64,000 nucleotides of DNA from Curvibacter microcysteis (lineage in GTDB: Bacteria; Pseudomonadota; Gammaproteobacteria; Burkholderiales; Burkholderiaceae_C), in assembly GCF_028649455.1 (NCBI RefSeq), contig NZ_JAQSIO010000001.1, positions 1 through 64,000 of the forward strand, in the 5' to 3' direction. The stretch's first letter is position 1. The number at the start of each line of letters is the position of its first letter. Positions 36,666-45,320 of the stretch are shown here, one piece after another. The notes under the pieces are model-generated. The model had not been told where the DNA came from. It saw only the letters and a list, made by a program, of their open reading frames with translations, and did not search any database. Both the position numbers and the translations under genes were made by a program.

Positions 36666-38174
36666 ATGGCAAGCACCGTCTCATCCCCCCTGCCCGCGCC
36701 GGCCCACATCCTGGTCGTTGACGACGAGCCCGACCTGCGCACGCTCTACGAGCTGACCCTGCTGCGCGAGGGCTACCGCGTGGAGGCCGCCGCCAGCGTG
36801 GCAGAAGCCCGCCGCTGCCTGGACGAGCGCGCCTTCGACGCCGTCATCACCGACATGCGCCTGCCCGACGGCTATGGGCTGGAGCTGCTCAAACTGCTCA
36901 AGTCCCTGCAGCGGCCCGAGCGCTGCGTCGTCATGACCGCCTATGGTTCGGCCGAAAACGCGGTCGAAGCCCTCAAAGCCGGCGCGTTTGACTACCTGAC
37001 CAAGCCTGTGGACCTGAAGCAGTTCCGCACAGTGGTGGCCTCGGCCATCCAGGGCCGCCAAGCCCCCTTGCCGGTGGCCCGTGCGCACAACCCAGCACTG
37101 AGTGACAGCCCCACCCCGGTGGCAGGCCAGCAGGCCTTGGAACGCTTGGTGGGTTTGTCCGAGGCCTTGCAAGCCGTCAAGCAACGCATCAGCAAGGTGG
37201 CACGCGGCATGGCGCCGATTCTGGTGCGCGGTGAATCAGGCACCGGCAAAGAACTGGTGGCCCAGGCCGTGCACGCCTGCAGCCAGCGCAGCGAAGGCCC
37301 CCTGGTCGCGGTGAATTGCGGCGCCATTCCGGAGAACCTGCTGGAGGCCGAATTCTTCGGCGCCCGCAAAGGCTCCTACACCGGCGCCCAGCAAGACCGC
37401 GAAGGCTACTTCCAGGCAGCCAGCGGCGGCACCCTGTTCCTGGACGAAATCGGCGACCTGCCGCTGGCCATGCAGTCCAAGCTGCTGCGCGCCATTCAGG
37501 AGCGCAGCATCCGCCCACTGGGTTCGACCCAGGAGGTGCCGGTGGACGTGCGCGTCGTCAGCGCCACCCACAAAGACCTGGCCGCCGATGTGCAGGCTGG
37601 CCGCTTCCGCCAGGACCTGTACTACCGCCTCAACGTGATCGAGGTCTTGGTGCCGCCCTTGCGCGAGCGCCGCGAAGACCTGCCCGCGCTGTCCCAGGCC
37701 CTGCTGGACCGCATCGGCCGCGAATCAGGCCTGCCCACCCCACGCCTGACCCCCGAAGCCCTGGCCCTGCTGCAAACCCACCCCTTGGCCGGCAATGTGC
37801 GCGAATTGGAAAACCTGCTGCACCGCGCCGTGGCCTTGAGCGATGGCGAGCACCTGGCCATGGACCAGGCCCTGTGGTTGAGCTGCAGTGCCCCCCCCGA
37901 CGCGCCAACGCCCCCCAGCGCCGAGCCGCCCATCGTCCACCAGCCCAAGGCCACCGAGGCGCCCCAGGCCCCACCGCCTCTTCCGCCCGATCTGCAGGCC
38001 TACCTCGACGAGCAAGAACGGGCCATCCTGGTGCGCGCACTGGAGCTCAGCAACTTCAACCGCACGGCCGCCGCAGGCCGCCTGGGTCTGAGCCTGCGCC
38101 AGATCCGCTACCGCATCGAGCGCCTCAACATCCCCATTCCGCAAGACGGTGACGCCCATGAACCCGCCGCCTGA
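36666..38174 (+). CDS. pilR: Sigma-54-dependent response regulator PilR
   Basis: 502 aa. Receiver domain (14-130, phospho-acceptor Asp63 in 'ITDMRLPDG'), AAA+ sigma-54 interaction domain (Walker A 'GESGTGKE') and a Fis-type HTH at the C-terminus ('AAAGRLGLSLRQIRYRIERL'). The sigma-54 contact loop is GSYTGA rather than GAFTGA. A Pro-rich linker precedes the HTH. It partners PilS to activate the pilA promoter, which is not in this window. Confidence 0.95.
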   Translation: MASTVSSPLPAPAHILVVDDEPDLRTLYELTLLREGYRVEAAASVAEARRCLDERAFDAVITDMRLPDGYGLELLKLLKSLQRPERCVVMTAYGSAENAVEALKAGAFDYLTKPVDLKQFRTVVASAIQGRQAPLPVARAHNPALSDSPTPVAGQQALERLVGLSEALQAVKQRISKVARGMAPILVRGESGTGKELVAQAVHACSQRSEGPLVAVNCGAIPENLLEAEFFGARKGSYTGAQQDREGYFQAASGGTLFLDEIGDLPLAMQSKLLRAIQERSIRPLGSTQEVPVDVRVVSATHKDLAADVQAGRFRQDLYYRLNVIEVLVPPLRERREDLPALSQALLDRIGRESGLPTPRLTPEALALLQTHPLAGNVRELENLLHRAVALSDGEHLAMDQALWLSCSAPPDAPTPPSAEPPIVHQPKATEAPQAPPPLPPDLQAYLDEQERAILVRALELSNFNRTAAAGRLGLSLRQIRYRIERLNIPIPQDGDAHEPAA

Positions 38175-38760
38175 AACCGAGCGGTGGCACCAGGGCTGGT
38201 ACGACGGCGCCCAGGCCCTGCCCTCACCCAATTTCGGGCCACGCCCGGCCCAGGCCCAGATCGATCTGCTGGTGCTGCATTCCATCAGCCTGCCCCCAGG
38301 GGAGTACGGCGGCGATGGCGTGCAACGCCTGTTCACCAACACCCTGGACTGGTCGGAGCACCCGTACTACGAGCAAATCAGGGGCCTGGAAGTATCTGCT
38401 CACTTCTTCATACGCCGTGACGGTGCCTTGTGGCAATTTGTCAGCACTGACGAGCGCGCCTGGCATGCCGGACGCTCGCACTACCGGGGTCGCGACAACT
38501 GCAACGACGACTCGATAGGCATAGAACTTGAGGGTATAGAAGGAAGCACTTTCACGGTGGCACAATACGCGACCCTGAGCGGGCTGTGCCAGGCGCTTCG
38601 GTGCCGTTACCCGATTGCCCATGTGGCCGGACATGAGCACATTGCCCCAGGCCGCAAATGCGATCCTGGCGCCGGTTTTTCCTGGCCCGAGCTGATCCAG
38701 CGGCTGGCCTGGCCTTCGGGGATTTTTCCTGCGGGCGTGGCGTCTGAGCCTCAGCCCTGA
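38158..38760 (+). CDS. ampD: N-acetyl-anhydromuramyl-L-alanine amidase AmpD
   Basis: 200 aa. Cytoplasmic zinc amidase of muropeptide recycling, which can influence AmpR-controlled beta-lactamase. Expected residues are seen: the first zinc His41 (LVLHSIS), Glu in 'GIELEG' and the C-terminal 'GHEHIAPGRKCDPG' with the second His and the Asp. The start at the ATG overlaps pilR by 17 bases; a GTG three codons upstream is an alternative. Confidence 0.94.
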   Translation: MNPPPETERWHQGWYDGAQALPSPNFGPRPAQAQIDLLVLHSISLPPGEYGGDGVQRLFTNTLDWSEHPYYEQIRGLEVSAHFFIRRDGALWQFVSTDERAWHAGRSHYRGRDNCNDDSIGIELEGIEGSTFTVAQYATLSGLCQALRCRYPIAHVAGHEHIAPGRKCDPGAGFSWPELIQRLAWPSGIFPAGVASEPQP

Positions 38761-38965
38761 TATTTTTTAACCGGACCTTCGCAGGTCCCCTCCCCCAGTC
38801 GACCCCAAGCCGCATGCGGCTTGCCAGCCCAAAACACCGTTTCGGGCTTGGCAGCATGCGCTTTTCCAGCTGGAAAGCCTGATTTTTCGGGCTTCGCCAG
38901 AGGGTGCTTTTGGGGTCTGTTCGACCATGAAATCAAAGCCGTGCAAAGTCAAGGGGGTTAGCGCC

Positions 38966-38994
38966 TTGATACACTACCGGTAGTGTCTTAAACT
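38966..38994 (+). promoter_or_regulatory. Sigma-70 promoter of nrdA
   Basis: TTGATA (38966-38971) and TAAACT (38989-38994) are separated by exactly 17 bp. The nrdA ATG is about 115 bases downstream. An NrdR-like palindrome fills the spacer between the two hexamers. Confidence 0.75.
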
Positions 38995-39018
38995 CTACCG
39001 ATACCCCAGATGTAGTGT
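38971..39018. promoter_or_regulatory. Pair of NrdR-like boxes
   Basis: Box 1 is the perfect 16-bp palindrome ACACTACCGGTAGTGT (38971-38986). Box 2 (39003-39018) starts 32 bp later, three helical turns. It keeps the right half GTAGTGT exactly while the left half is degenerate (11 of 16 positions match box 1). NrdR binds such pairs at ribonucleotide reductase promoters; the known consensus has an AT-rich centre instead of CCGG. Confidence 0.75.
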
Positions 39019-39110
39019 GCAGAGCCACCCAACCGGTAGCGTCTGCACCACCCCGTCCCATGCGATCCAAGTGACTCGCAGCCCCAAAAACAGCGAAAGA
39101 AGAGGAATCC

Positions 39111-42032
39111 ATGCAAGTGGCCCAGAACACATCCGCCGCAATCCCGAACAGCCCGGTGCAGCTCGGCGAAACCGCCAGCAACTCGGTGGTCCCTGCCCTG
39201 CTCGCGCACTACCAGATCATCCGCCGCAACGGCGCCGTGGTCCCGTTTGAGCCGCAAAAGATCGCCGTGGCGATGATGAAGGCCTTCCTGGCCGTGCACG
39301 GCACCCAGGGCGCGGCGTCGGCCAGCGTGCGCGAAGTGGTCGACACCCTGACCCAAGGCGTGGTGCGCGCCCTGGTGCGTTCGCGTCCGGGCGGCGGCAC
39401 CTTCCCGATCGAAGATGTGCAAGACCAAGTCGAACTGTGCTTGATGCGCGATGGCCACCACGAGATTGCCCGCGCCTACGTGCTGTACCGCGAACGCCGC
39501 ACCCAAGAGCGTGCCCGCCAAACCGAACAAACCGCCCCCAAGGCCCCTGACCTGCACGTGACCGACAACGGCCACAACAGCACCTTGGACGAAGGCTACC
39601 TGCGCTCGCTGATCGAATCCGCCTGCCAAGGCCTGAGCGCTGACGTCAAGCCCGAGCCGATCTTTGCCGAAACCATGCGCAACCTGTACGACGGCGTGCC
39701 CATGGAAGAGGTCTACAAAGCGTCGGTGCTGGCCGCTCGCACGCTGATCGAAAAAGACCCCGACTACACCTACGCCACCGCGCGCCTGCTGCTGCACACG
39801 ATCGCCAAAGAAGTGCTGGGCCGTGAAGTGAGCCCGGCCGAAATGGCCCAAAGCTACGCCAGCTATTTCCCGCAATTCATCAAGAAGGGTGTGGAAAACG
39901 AGCTGCTCGACGAGAAGCTGCTGCACTACGACCTGGAGCGCCTGGGCGCCGCCCTGAAGGCCGAACGCGATCTGCAGTTCGACTACCTGGGCCTGCAGAC
40001 CCTGTATGACCGCTACTTCCTGCACGTGCGCAAGACCCGCATCGAGCTGCCGCAGGCCTTCTTCATGCGCGTGGCCATGGGCCTGGCGCTCAATGAAATC
40101 GACCGCGAAGCGCGCGCCATCGAGTTCTACGAAGTGCTGTCTTCGTTCGACTTCATGTCCAGCACCCCCACGCTGTTCAACAGCGGCACGCTGCGTTCGC
40201 AGCTGTCCAGCTGCTACCTGACCACCGTGCCTGACGACCTGGACGGCATCTACGAATCCATCAAGGAAAACGCCTTGCTGTCCAAGTTCGCGGGCGGCCT
40301 GGGCAATGACTGGACCCGTGTGCGCGCTCTGGGCTCACACATCAAGGGCACCAACGGTGAATCGCAAGGCGTGGTGCCGTTCCTGAAGGTGGTCAACGAC
40401 ACCGCCGTGGCGGTGAACCAGGGCGGCAAGCGCAAGGGCGCGGTCTGCACCTACCTGGAAACCTGGCACTTGGACATCGAAGAGTTCCTGGAGCTGCGCA
40501 AGAACACCGGCGATGACCGCCGCCGCACCCACGACATGAACACGGCCAACTGGATCCCCGACCTGTTCATGCGCCGCGTGATGGAAAAGGGCACCTGGAC
40601 CCTGTTCTCGCCCTCCACCGTGCCCGACCTGCACGACCTGTTCGGTGCGGATTTCGAGAAGGCCTACGTGGCCTACGAACAAAAAGCCGCGCGTGGCGAA
40701 ATCAAGCCCAGCCGCACCCTGCAAGCCACGGACCTGTGGCGCAAGATGCTGACCATGCTGTTCGAAACCGGCCACCCTTGGATCACTTTCAAGGACGCTT
40801 GCAACGTGCGCTCGCCGCAGCAGCACGCTGGCGTGGTGCACTCCTCGAACCTGTGCACCGAAATCACGCTCAACACCAGCGACACCGAAACCGCCGTCTG
40901 CAACCTCGGCTCGGTCAACCTGCTGCAGCACATCAAGGACGGCCAGCTCGATCACGAGAAGCTCAAGAAGACCATCAAGGTCGCCATGCGCATGCTCGAC
41001 AACGTGATCGACATCAACTACTACGCCGTCAAGAAGGCGCGTGATTCGAACCTGCGCCACCGCCCGGTGGGCCTGGGCCTGATGGGCTTCCAGGACAGCC
41101 TGTACGAACTGCGCGTGCCTTACGCCTCCCAGGCCGCCGTTGAATTTGCCGACCAGTCGATGGAAGCGATCTGCTACTACGCTTACTGGGCCTCGTCCGA
41201 GCTGGCGCGTGAACGCGGCAAGTACTCGAGCTACAAGGGCTCGCTGTGGGACCGTGGCATCTTGCCCTTCGACACCATCGACATGCTGGAAAAGGCCCGT
41301 GGTGGCTATGTGGAAGTGGACCGTTCGTCCACGCTGGACTGGGATGCGCTGCGCCAGAAGATTGCCAAGGACGGCATGCGCAATTCCAACTGCGTGGCCA
41401 TCGCTCCCACGGCCACCATCTCCAACATCATTGGCGTGGATGCCTCCATCGAGCCCAGCTTCGGCAACCTCTCGGTGAAGTCCAATCTGTCGGGTGAATT
41501 CACCGTCATCAACAGCTACCTGGTGCGCGACCTCAAGAGCCTGGGCCTGTGGGACGACGTGATGGTCATGGACCTCAAGCACTTCGACGGTTCGCTGCGT
41601 CCCATCGACCGCGTGCCGCAAGAAGTGAAGGCCCTGTACTCGACCGCTTTTGAAATCGAAACCACCTGGTTGGTCGAAGCCGCAGCGCGCCGCCAAAAGT
41701 GGATCGACCAAGCTCAGTCCTTGAACATCTACATGGCAGGCGCCTCGGGCAAGAAGCTCGACGACACCTACAAGCTGGCCTGGCTGCGAGGCCTGAAGAC
41801 CACCTACTACCTGCGCACCGTCGGCGCCACACACGCGGAGAAATCCACCGTGGCATCGGGCCGCATGAACTCGGTGTCTTCGGGCAGCGATTCGTCTGCC
41901 TCGGCCAGTGCCGCCAAGCCCAGCGCACTGGAGGCTGCAGCTGCCGCCGCCCGTGCTCAGGCCGATGCACTGCCAGCCACGGACATCAAGTTCTGCGCGA
42001 TTGATGACCCCGGCTGCGAAGCCTGCCAGTAA
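39111..42032 (+). CDS. nrdA: Class Ia ribonucleotide reductase alpha subunit NrdA
   Basis: 973 aa. Reduces ribonucleoside diphosphates. An N-terminal ATP-cone (about 35-125, 'YQIIRRNGAVVPFEPQKI') provides overall activity control. The active site has Cys in 'SSCYLT' and 'SNLCTEI', and the C-terminal redox pair is Cys969/Cys972 (CEAC) at the end of an Ala/Ser-rich flexible tail. The ATG follows an AGAGGAA site. The gene sits behind the promoter with NrdR-like boxes and is followed by nrdB after a 219-base spacer. Confidence 0.97.
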   Translation: MQVAQNTSAAIPNSPVQLGETASNSVVPALLAHYQIIRRNGAVVPFEPQKIAVAMMKAFLAVHGTQGAASASVREVVDTLTQGVVRALVRSRPGGGTFPIEDVQDQVELCLMRDGHHEIARAYVLYRERRTQERARQTEQTAPKAPDLHVTDNGHNSTLDEGYLRSLIESACQGLSADVKPEPIFAETMRNLYDGVPMEEVYKASVLAARTLIEKDPDYTYATARLLLHTIAKEVLGREVSPAEMAQSYASYFPQFIKKGVENELLDEKLLHYDLERLGAALKAERDLQFDYLGLQTLYDRYFLHVRKTRIELPQAFFMRVAMGLALNEIDREARAIEFYEVLSSFDFMSSTPTLFNSGTLRSQLSSCYLTTVPDDLDGIYESIKENALLSKFAGGLGNDWTRVRALGSHIKGTNGESQGVVPFLKVVNDTAVAVNQGGKRKGAVCTYLETWHLDIEEFLELRKNTGDDRRRTHDMNTANWIPDLFMRRVMEKGTWTLFSPSTVPDLHDLFGADFEKAYVAYEQKAARGEIKPSRTLQATDLWRKMLTMLFETGHPWITFKDACNVRSPQQHAGVVHSSNLCTEITLNTSDTETAVCNLGSVNLLQHIKDGQLDHEKLKKTIKVAMRMLDNVIDINYYAVKKARDSNLRHRPVGLGLMGFQDSLYELRVPYASQAAVEFADQSMEAICYYAYWASSELARERGKYSSYKGSLWDRGILPFDTIDMLEKARGGYVEVDRSSTLDWDALRQKIAKDGMRNSNCVAIAPTATISNIIGVDASIEPSFGNLSVKSNLSGEFTVINSYLVRDLKSLGLWDDVMVMDLKHFDGSLRPIDRVPQEVKALYSTAFEIETTWLVEAAARRQKWIDQAQSLNIYMAGASGKKLDDTYKLAWLRGLKTTYYLRTVGATHAEKSTVASGRMNSVSSGSDSSASASAAKPSALEAAAAAARAQADALPATDIKFCAIDDPGCEACQ

Positions 42033-42040
42033 AGCGTTTT

Positions 42041-42074
42041 GGACACGCGTTCAGGTCAACCTGGCCGCGTGTCC
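42041..42074. other. Strong hairpin between nrdA and nrdB
   Basis: GGACACGCG (42041-42049) pairs with CGCGTGTCC (42066-42074), and an inner CAGGT/ACCTG stem is nested inside. No T-tract follows, so it is not a standard terminator. It may protect the nrdA mRNA end or adjust the ratio of the two subunits. Confidence 0.6.
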
Positions 42075-42251
42075 CACAAGGTGTTGTGACCGTGCAAAGC
42101 GAACGCACTGACCGCGCTGTCAGCCGATGCTGCGGGCCTGGCTTTGATCGATGCAATTGCACAACAAACCGCTCATAAACCAAGGCGCCACGCCCATTGG
42201 GTACTTTCCAATTTGCATGGCTGCTTTCATAATCCGGACATTGGAAAACTT

Positions 42252-43391
42252 ATGTTGACCTGGGACGAAGAAGTCAAGCCCTCCTCGCAAAATTCACTCG
42301 CCGGCGACCTGCAAAACAGCCGCACGGACGCAGCTACGTCTTCCGCATCCAGCGCAGACGATTCGGCCCCCAAGCGCCGCGTGAATGCTGCTGACAAACG
42401 CATCATCAACGGCCAAACCGACGTCAATCAACTCGTCCCCTTCAAGTACAAGTGGGCCTGGGAAAAGTACCTGGCCACCTGCGCCAACCACTGGATGCCG
42501 CAAGAGGTCAACATGACCCGCGACATCGCTTTGTGGAAAGACCCCAACGGCCTGACCGAAGACGAGCGTCGCATCATCAAGCGCAACCTCGGCTTCTTCG
42601 TGACCGCCGACTCGCTGGCCGCCAACAACATCGTGCTGGGCACCTACCGCCACATCACCGCGCCCGAGTGCCGTCAGTTCCTGCTGCGCCAGGCCTTTGA
42701 AGAAGCCATCCACACCCACGCCTACCAGTACATCGTGGAGTCGCTGGGCCTGGACGAGAGCGAGATCTTCAACGCCTACAACGAGGTCAAGTCGATCCGT
42801 GACAAGGACGAGTTCCTGATCCCCTTCATTGAGGCGATCATGGACCCCAACTTCAAGACCGGCACCACTGAAACCGATCAGACTTTGCTCAAGTCCCTGA
42901 TCGTGTTTGCCTGCTTGATGGAAGGCCTGTTCTTCTACGTCGGCTTCACCCAGATCCTGGCCCTGGGCCGACAAAACAAGATGACCGGCGCCGCCGAGCA
43001 GTACCAGTACATCCTGCGCGACGAGTCCATGCACTGCAATTTCGGCATCGACCTGATCAACCAGTTGAAGCTGGAAAACCCGCAGCTGTGGACAGCTGAT
43101 TTCAAGAACGAGATCAAGGCCTTGTTCATGAAGGCAGTCGAGCTGGAATACCGCTACGCCGAAGACACCATGCCGCGTGGCGTGCTGGGCCTGAACGCTT
43201 CCATGTTCAAGGGTTACCTGCGCTACATCGCCAACCGCCGTGCCACCCAAATCGGGCTGGAGCCGCTCTTCCCCAACGAGGAAAACCCCTTCCCCTGGAT
43301 GAGCGAAATGATCGACCTGAAGAAAGAGCGCAACTTCTTCGAAACCCGCGTGATTGAATACCAATCGGGCGGTGCGCTCTCCTGGGATTGA
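42252..43391 (+). CDS. nrdB: Class Ia ribonucleotide reductase beta subunit NrdB
   Basis: 379 aa. Provides the di-iron/tyrosyl radical. The radical Tyr and ligands lie in '[12 protein letters not shown]' (matching Glu115/His118/Tyr122 of the E. coli protein), with other ligands in '[10 protein letters not shown]', '[10 protein letters not shown]' and '[10 protein letters not shown]'. The start [10 protein letters not shown] was chosen because upstream codons are not conserved-looking. A Ser/Ala-rich N-terminal extension of about 45 residues precedes the core. It is probably co-transcribed with nrdA. Confidence 0.96.
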   Translation: MLTWDEEVKPSSQNSLAGDLQNSRTDAATSSASSADDSAPKRRVNAADKRIINGQTDVNQLVPFKYKWAWEKYLATCANHWMPQEVNMTRDIALWKDPNGLTEDERRIIKRNLGFFVTADSLAANNIVLGTYRHITAPECRQFLLRQAFEEAIHTHAYQYIVESLGLDESEIFNAYNEVKSIRDKDEFLIPFIEAIMDPNFKTGTTETDQTLLKSLIVFACLMEGLFFYVGFTQILALGRQNKMTGAAEQYQYILRDESMHCNFGIDLINQLKLENPQLWTADFKNEIKALFMKAVELEYRYAEDTMPRGVLGLNASMFKGYLRYIANRRATQIGLEPLFPNEENPFPWMSEMIDLKKERNFFETRVIEYQSGGALSWD

Positions 43392-43480
43392 TCGACGCAA
43401 CGCCATGGCACACCTGTTCACGCCCACCGACCACACTGCTGCCGCCGATGCGCTGCAGGCTGTGGCGTTGCGCTCCCCTG

Positions 43481-43514
43481 TTCAGGGCCTTGGGCACGAG
43501 CCCAGGGCCCTGAA
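43481..43514. other. Strong hairpin between nrdB and the histone-like gene
   Basis: TTCAGGGCCTTGGGC and GCCCAGGGCCCTGAA pair at 14 of 15 positions, with one G-T pair, around an ACGA loop. No T-tract follows. It could be a processing or stability element at the end of the nrdAB transcript, or a Rho-independent end without a U-run. Confidence 0.6.
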
Positions 43515-43574
43515 TCGCTTGTCGCGCACCCCAGTGCGGCAAGTGCTCTTTGCAATCCGATCAAGGAGAAAATA

Positions 43575-44288
43575 ATGGCAACTGCGAAAAAACCGGCCGC
43601 CAAGAAGGCCGCTGCACCAGCAAAGAAAGCCGCTACCCCCAAGGTAGCCGCACCGGCCAAGAAGGCCGCTGCTCCCGCCAAGAAGGCTGCTGCCCCGGCT
43701 AAGAAGGCCGCTGCACCCGCCAAGGCTGCCGCACCTGCGAAAAAGGCCGCTGCGCCCGCCAAGAAGGCCGCCGCTCCTGCCAAGAAGGCTGCTGCACCCG
43801 CCAAGGCCGCCACCCCGGCGAAGAAGGCTGCCGCGCCCGCCAAGAAGGCCGCCGCTCCTGCCAAGAAGGCTGCTGCACCGGCCAAGAAGGCCGCCGCGCC
43901 TGCCAAGAAGGCTGCTGCACCGGCCAAGAAGGCCGCCGCTCCCGCCAAGAAGGCTGCTGCACCGGCCAATAAGGCCGCTGCACCGGCCAAGAAGGCCGCT
44001 GCGCCCGCCAAGAAGGCCGCCGCACCGGCCAAGAAGGCGGCAGCTCCTGCCAAGAAGGCCGCAGCTGCTCCTGCCAAGAAGGCCGCTGCACCCGCCAAGA
44101 AAGCTGCTGCGCCCGCCAAGAAGGCTGCAGCTCCCGCCAAGCCGGCTGCCGCGCCTGCCAAAAAGGCCGCTGCCAAGAAGGCCGCTGCCGCCAAGCCTGC
44201 AGCTGCCCCTGTGGCCGCTGCACCGGCTGCCCAAACCACGCTCAACCCGCAAGCTGCCTGGCCGTTTCCGACCGGCACCAAGCCCTGA
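43575..44288 (+). CDS. Histone H1-like Lys/Ala/Pro-rich protein
   Basis: 237 aa made almost wholly of Ala, Lys and Pro. More than 20 PAKKAA units occur, with variants PAKAA, TPAKK and PANKA, followed by a short conserved-looking C-terminus TTLNPQAAWPFPTGTKP. Such proteins resemble the C-terminal domain of eukaryotic histone H1 and AlgP/HctB-type bacterial proteins, and bind and condense DNA. A strong AAGGAG site precedes the ATG and a strong terminator follows, so it is its own unit. Repeat number is likely to vary between strains. Confidence 0.92.
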   Translation: MATAKKPAAKKAAAPAKKAATPKVAAPAKKAAAPAKKAAAPAKKAAAPAKAAAPAKKAAAPAKKAAAPAKKAAAPAKAATPAKKAAAPAKKAAAPAKKAAAPAKKAAAPAKKAAAPAKKAAAPAKKAAAPANKAAAPAKKAAAPAKKAAAPAKKAAAPAKKAAAAPAKKAAAPAKKAAAPAKKAAAPAKPAAAPAKKAAAKKAAAAKPAAAPVAAAPAAQTTLNPQAAWPFPTGTKP

Positions 44289-44318
44289 GCCTGACCTGCA
44301 TCGCCGTCCTCGGCATGC

Positions 44319-44355
44319 AAAAAAGCCCGATGCCTCACGGCCTCGGGCTTTTTTT
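44319..44355. terminator. Bidirectional terminator after the histone-like gene
   Basis: AAAAAAGCCCGA and TCGGGCTTTTTT form a 12-bp stem with an inner GCC/GGC pairing. A- and T-runs on the two sides allow it to end both the histone-like gene and the converging PfkB-family gene. Confidence 0.93.
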
Positions 44356-44405
44356 ATGGGGACAACCCCAGCGCTGTGGCGGCGCTCAGAATGCGAGTCC
44401 AGGGC

Positions 44406-45299
44406 TCAGACGCGGAAGTCGAGTTGGTAGTTCTGCGGCCCACGCTGCGCAATCTTCAAGGCGCCGACCCGACTGCCCAGCTCGGCGCAGCGCACCAAGT
44501 CCCAACCTTGCTCCAGCCCAAACAACAGCGCACCACGCCAGGCGTCACCACAGCCAGTGGGGTCTACCACAGCTTGGGCCTGTACCGGCGGCACATGGGT
44601 CTTTTGACCATCGACCCAGACCTCGCTGCCCTCGGCACCCAAGGTGATCACCAGGCCTTGTACGCGGCGGGAAATTTCGGCCGGTGACCAACCGGTGCGC
44701 TCGCACAGCATCTTGCCTTCGTAGTCGTTGACCGTGACCCAGGTGGCTTGCTCGATGAAGCGCGCCAACTCAGCCCCGTCGAACATGGGCAGGCCCTGGC
44801 CCGGGTCGAACACAAAGGGAATGCCCGCGGCATTGAACTGCGCGGCATGGGCCAGCATGGCGTCACGACCATCGGGCGAGATGATGCCCAGGCGCACATC
44901 CGAACGTGCCTCAATGGCCGTGTGATGGGCCTGCATCATGGCGCCAGGGTGGAAGGCGGTGATCTGGTTGTTGTCACGGTCGGTCATGATCATGGCCTGC
45001 GCCGTGTAGGTGTCGCTGACTTGGCGCACGTACTCGGTGCTGATGCCCAGGTCCTGCAGTCGCTGCAGGTAGTCCGCACCATCATTGCCCACCGTGGCCA
45101 TGGGCAGGGGCTGGCCACCCAGCAGCTTGAGGGCGTAGGCGATGTTGCCGGCACAGCCGCCAAAGTCGCGGCGCAGCGCGGGCACCAGGAAAGAGACGTT
45201 GAGGATGTGCAGTTGGTCGGGCAGGATCTGCTCCGCAAAACGCCCCTCGAAGGTCATGATGGTGTCGAAGGCCAAGGAGCCACAGATGATTGCTGCCAT
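44406..45299 (-). CDS. PfkB-family carbohydrate/nucleoside kinase
   Basis: 297 aa. Ribokinase/adenosine-kinase fold: N-terminal 'IICGSLAFDTIMTFEGRFAEQI', 'RDFGGCAGNIAYALKLLGG' (substrate lid), anion hole and catalytic base in 'DPTGCGDAWRGALL'. The sequence resembles adenosine kinases of betaproteobacteria. The substrate is most likely adenosine or a related nucleoside, but a sugar cannot be excluded. It shares its strand with the next three genes, with short gaps. Confidence 0.88.
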   Translation of the reverse strand: MAAIICGSLAFDTIMTFEGRFAEQILPDQLHILNVSFLVPALRRDFGGCAGNIAYALKLLGGQPLPMATVGNDGADYLQRLQDLGISTEYVRQVSDTYTAQAMIMTDRDNNQITAFHPGAMMQAHHTAIEARSDVRLGIISPDGRDAMLAHAAQFNAAGIPFVFDPGQGLPMFDGAELARFIEQATWVTVNDYEGKMLCERTGWSPAEISRRVQGLVITLGAEGSEVWVDGQKTHVPPVQAQAVVDPTGCGDAWRGALLFGLEQGWDLVRCAELGSRVGALKIAQRGPQNYQLDFRV

Positions 45300-45320
45300 G
45301 TTGAAAAGTAGTGATGAAAA

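Larger units (their letters stand above)
38761..39110. other. 350-bp intergenic region before nrdA
   Basis: No gene is visible. The left part has several hairpins: GGACCT/AGGTCC (38773-38788), an imperfect GCATGC-bounded stem (38812-38859) and the palindrome TTTCCAGCTGGAAA (38863-38876). The right part carries the nrdA promoter and NrdR-like boxes, listed separately. Confidence 0.7.

Noticed and set aside
38773-38788. GGACCT/AGGTCC hairpin after ampD as a terminator
   Set aside because: The T-run lies before the stem rather than after it on the ampD strand, and no T-run follows on the other strand, so it does not have terminator form.
40335-41834. A 499-codon open frame antisense to nrdA
   Set aside because: nrdA is certain, and the antisense frame has the biased composition of a shadow frame.
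43405-43575. A short frame between nrdB and the histone-like gene
   Set aside because: It overlaps the nrdB end and the strong hairpin at 43481-43514 and has no ribosome binding site or recognisable sequence.
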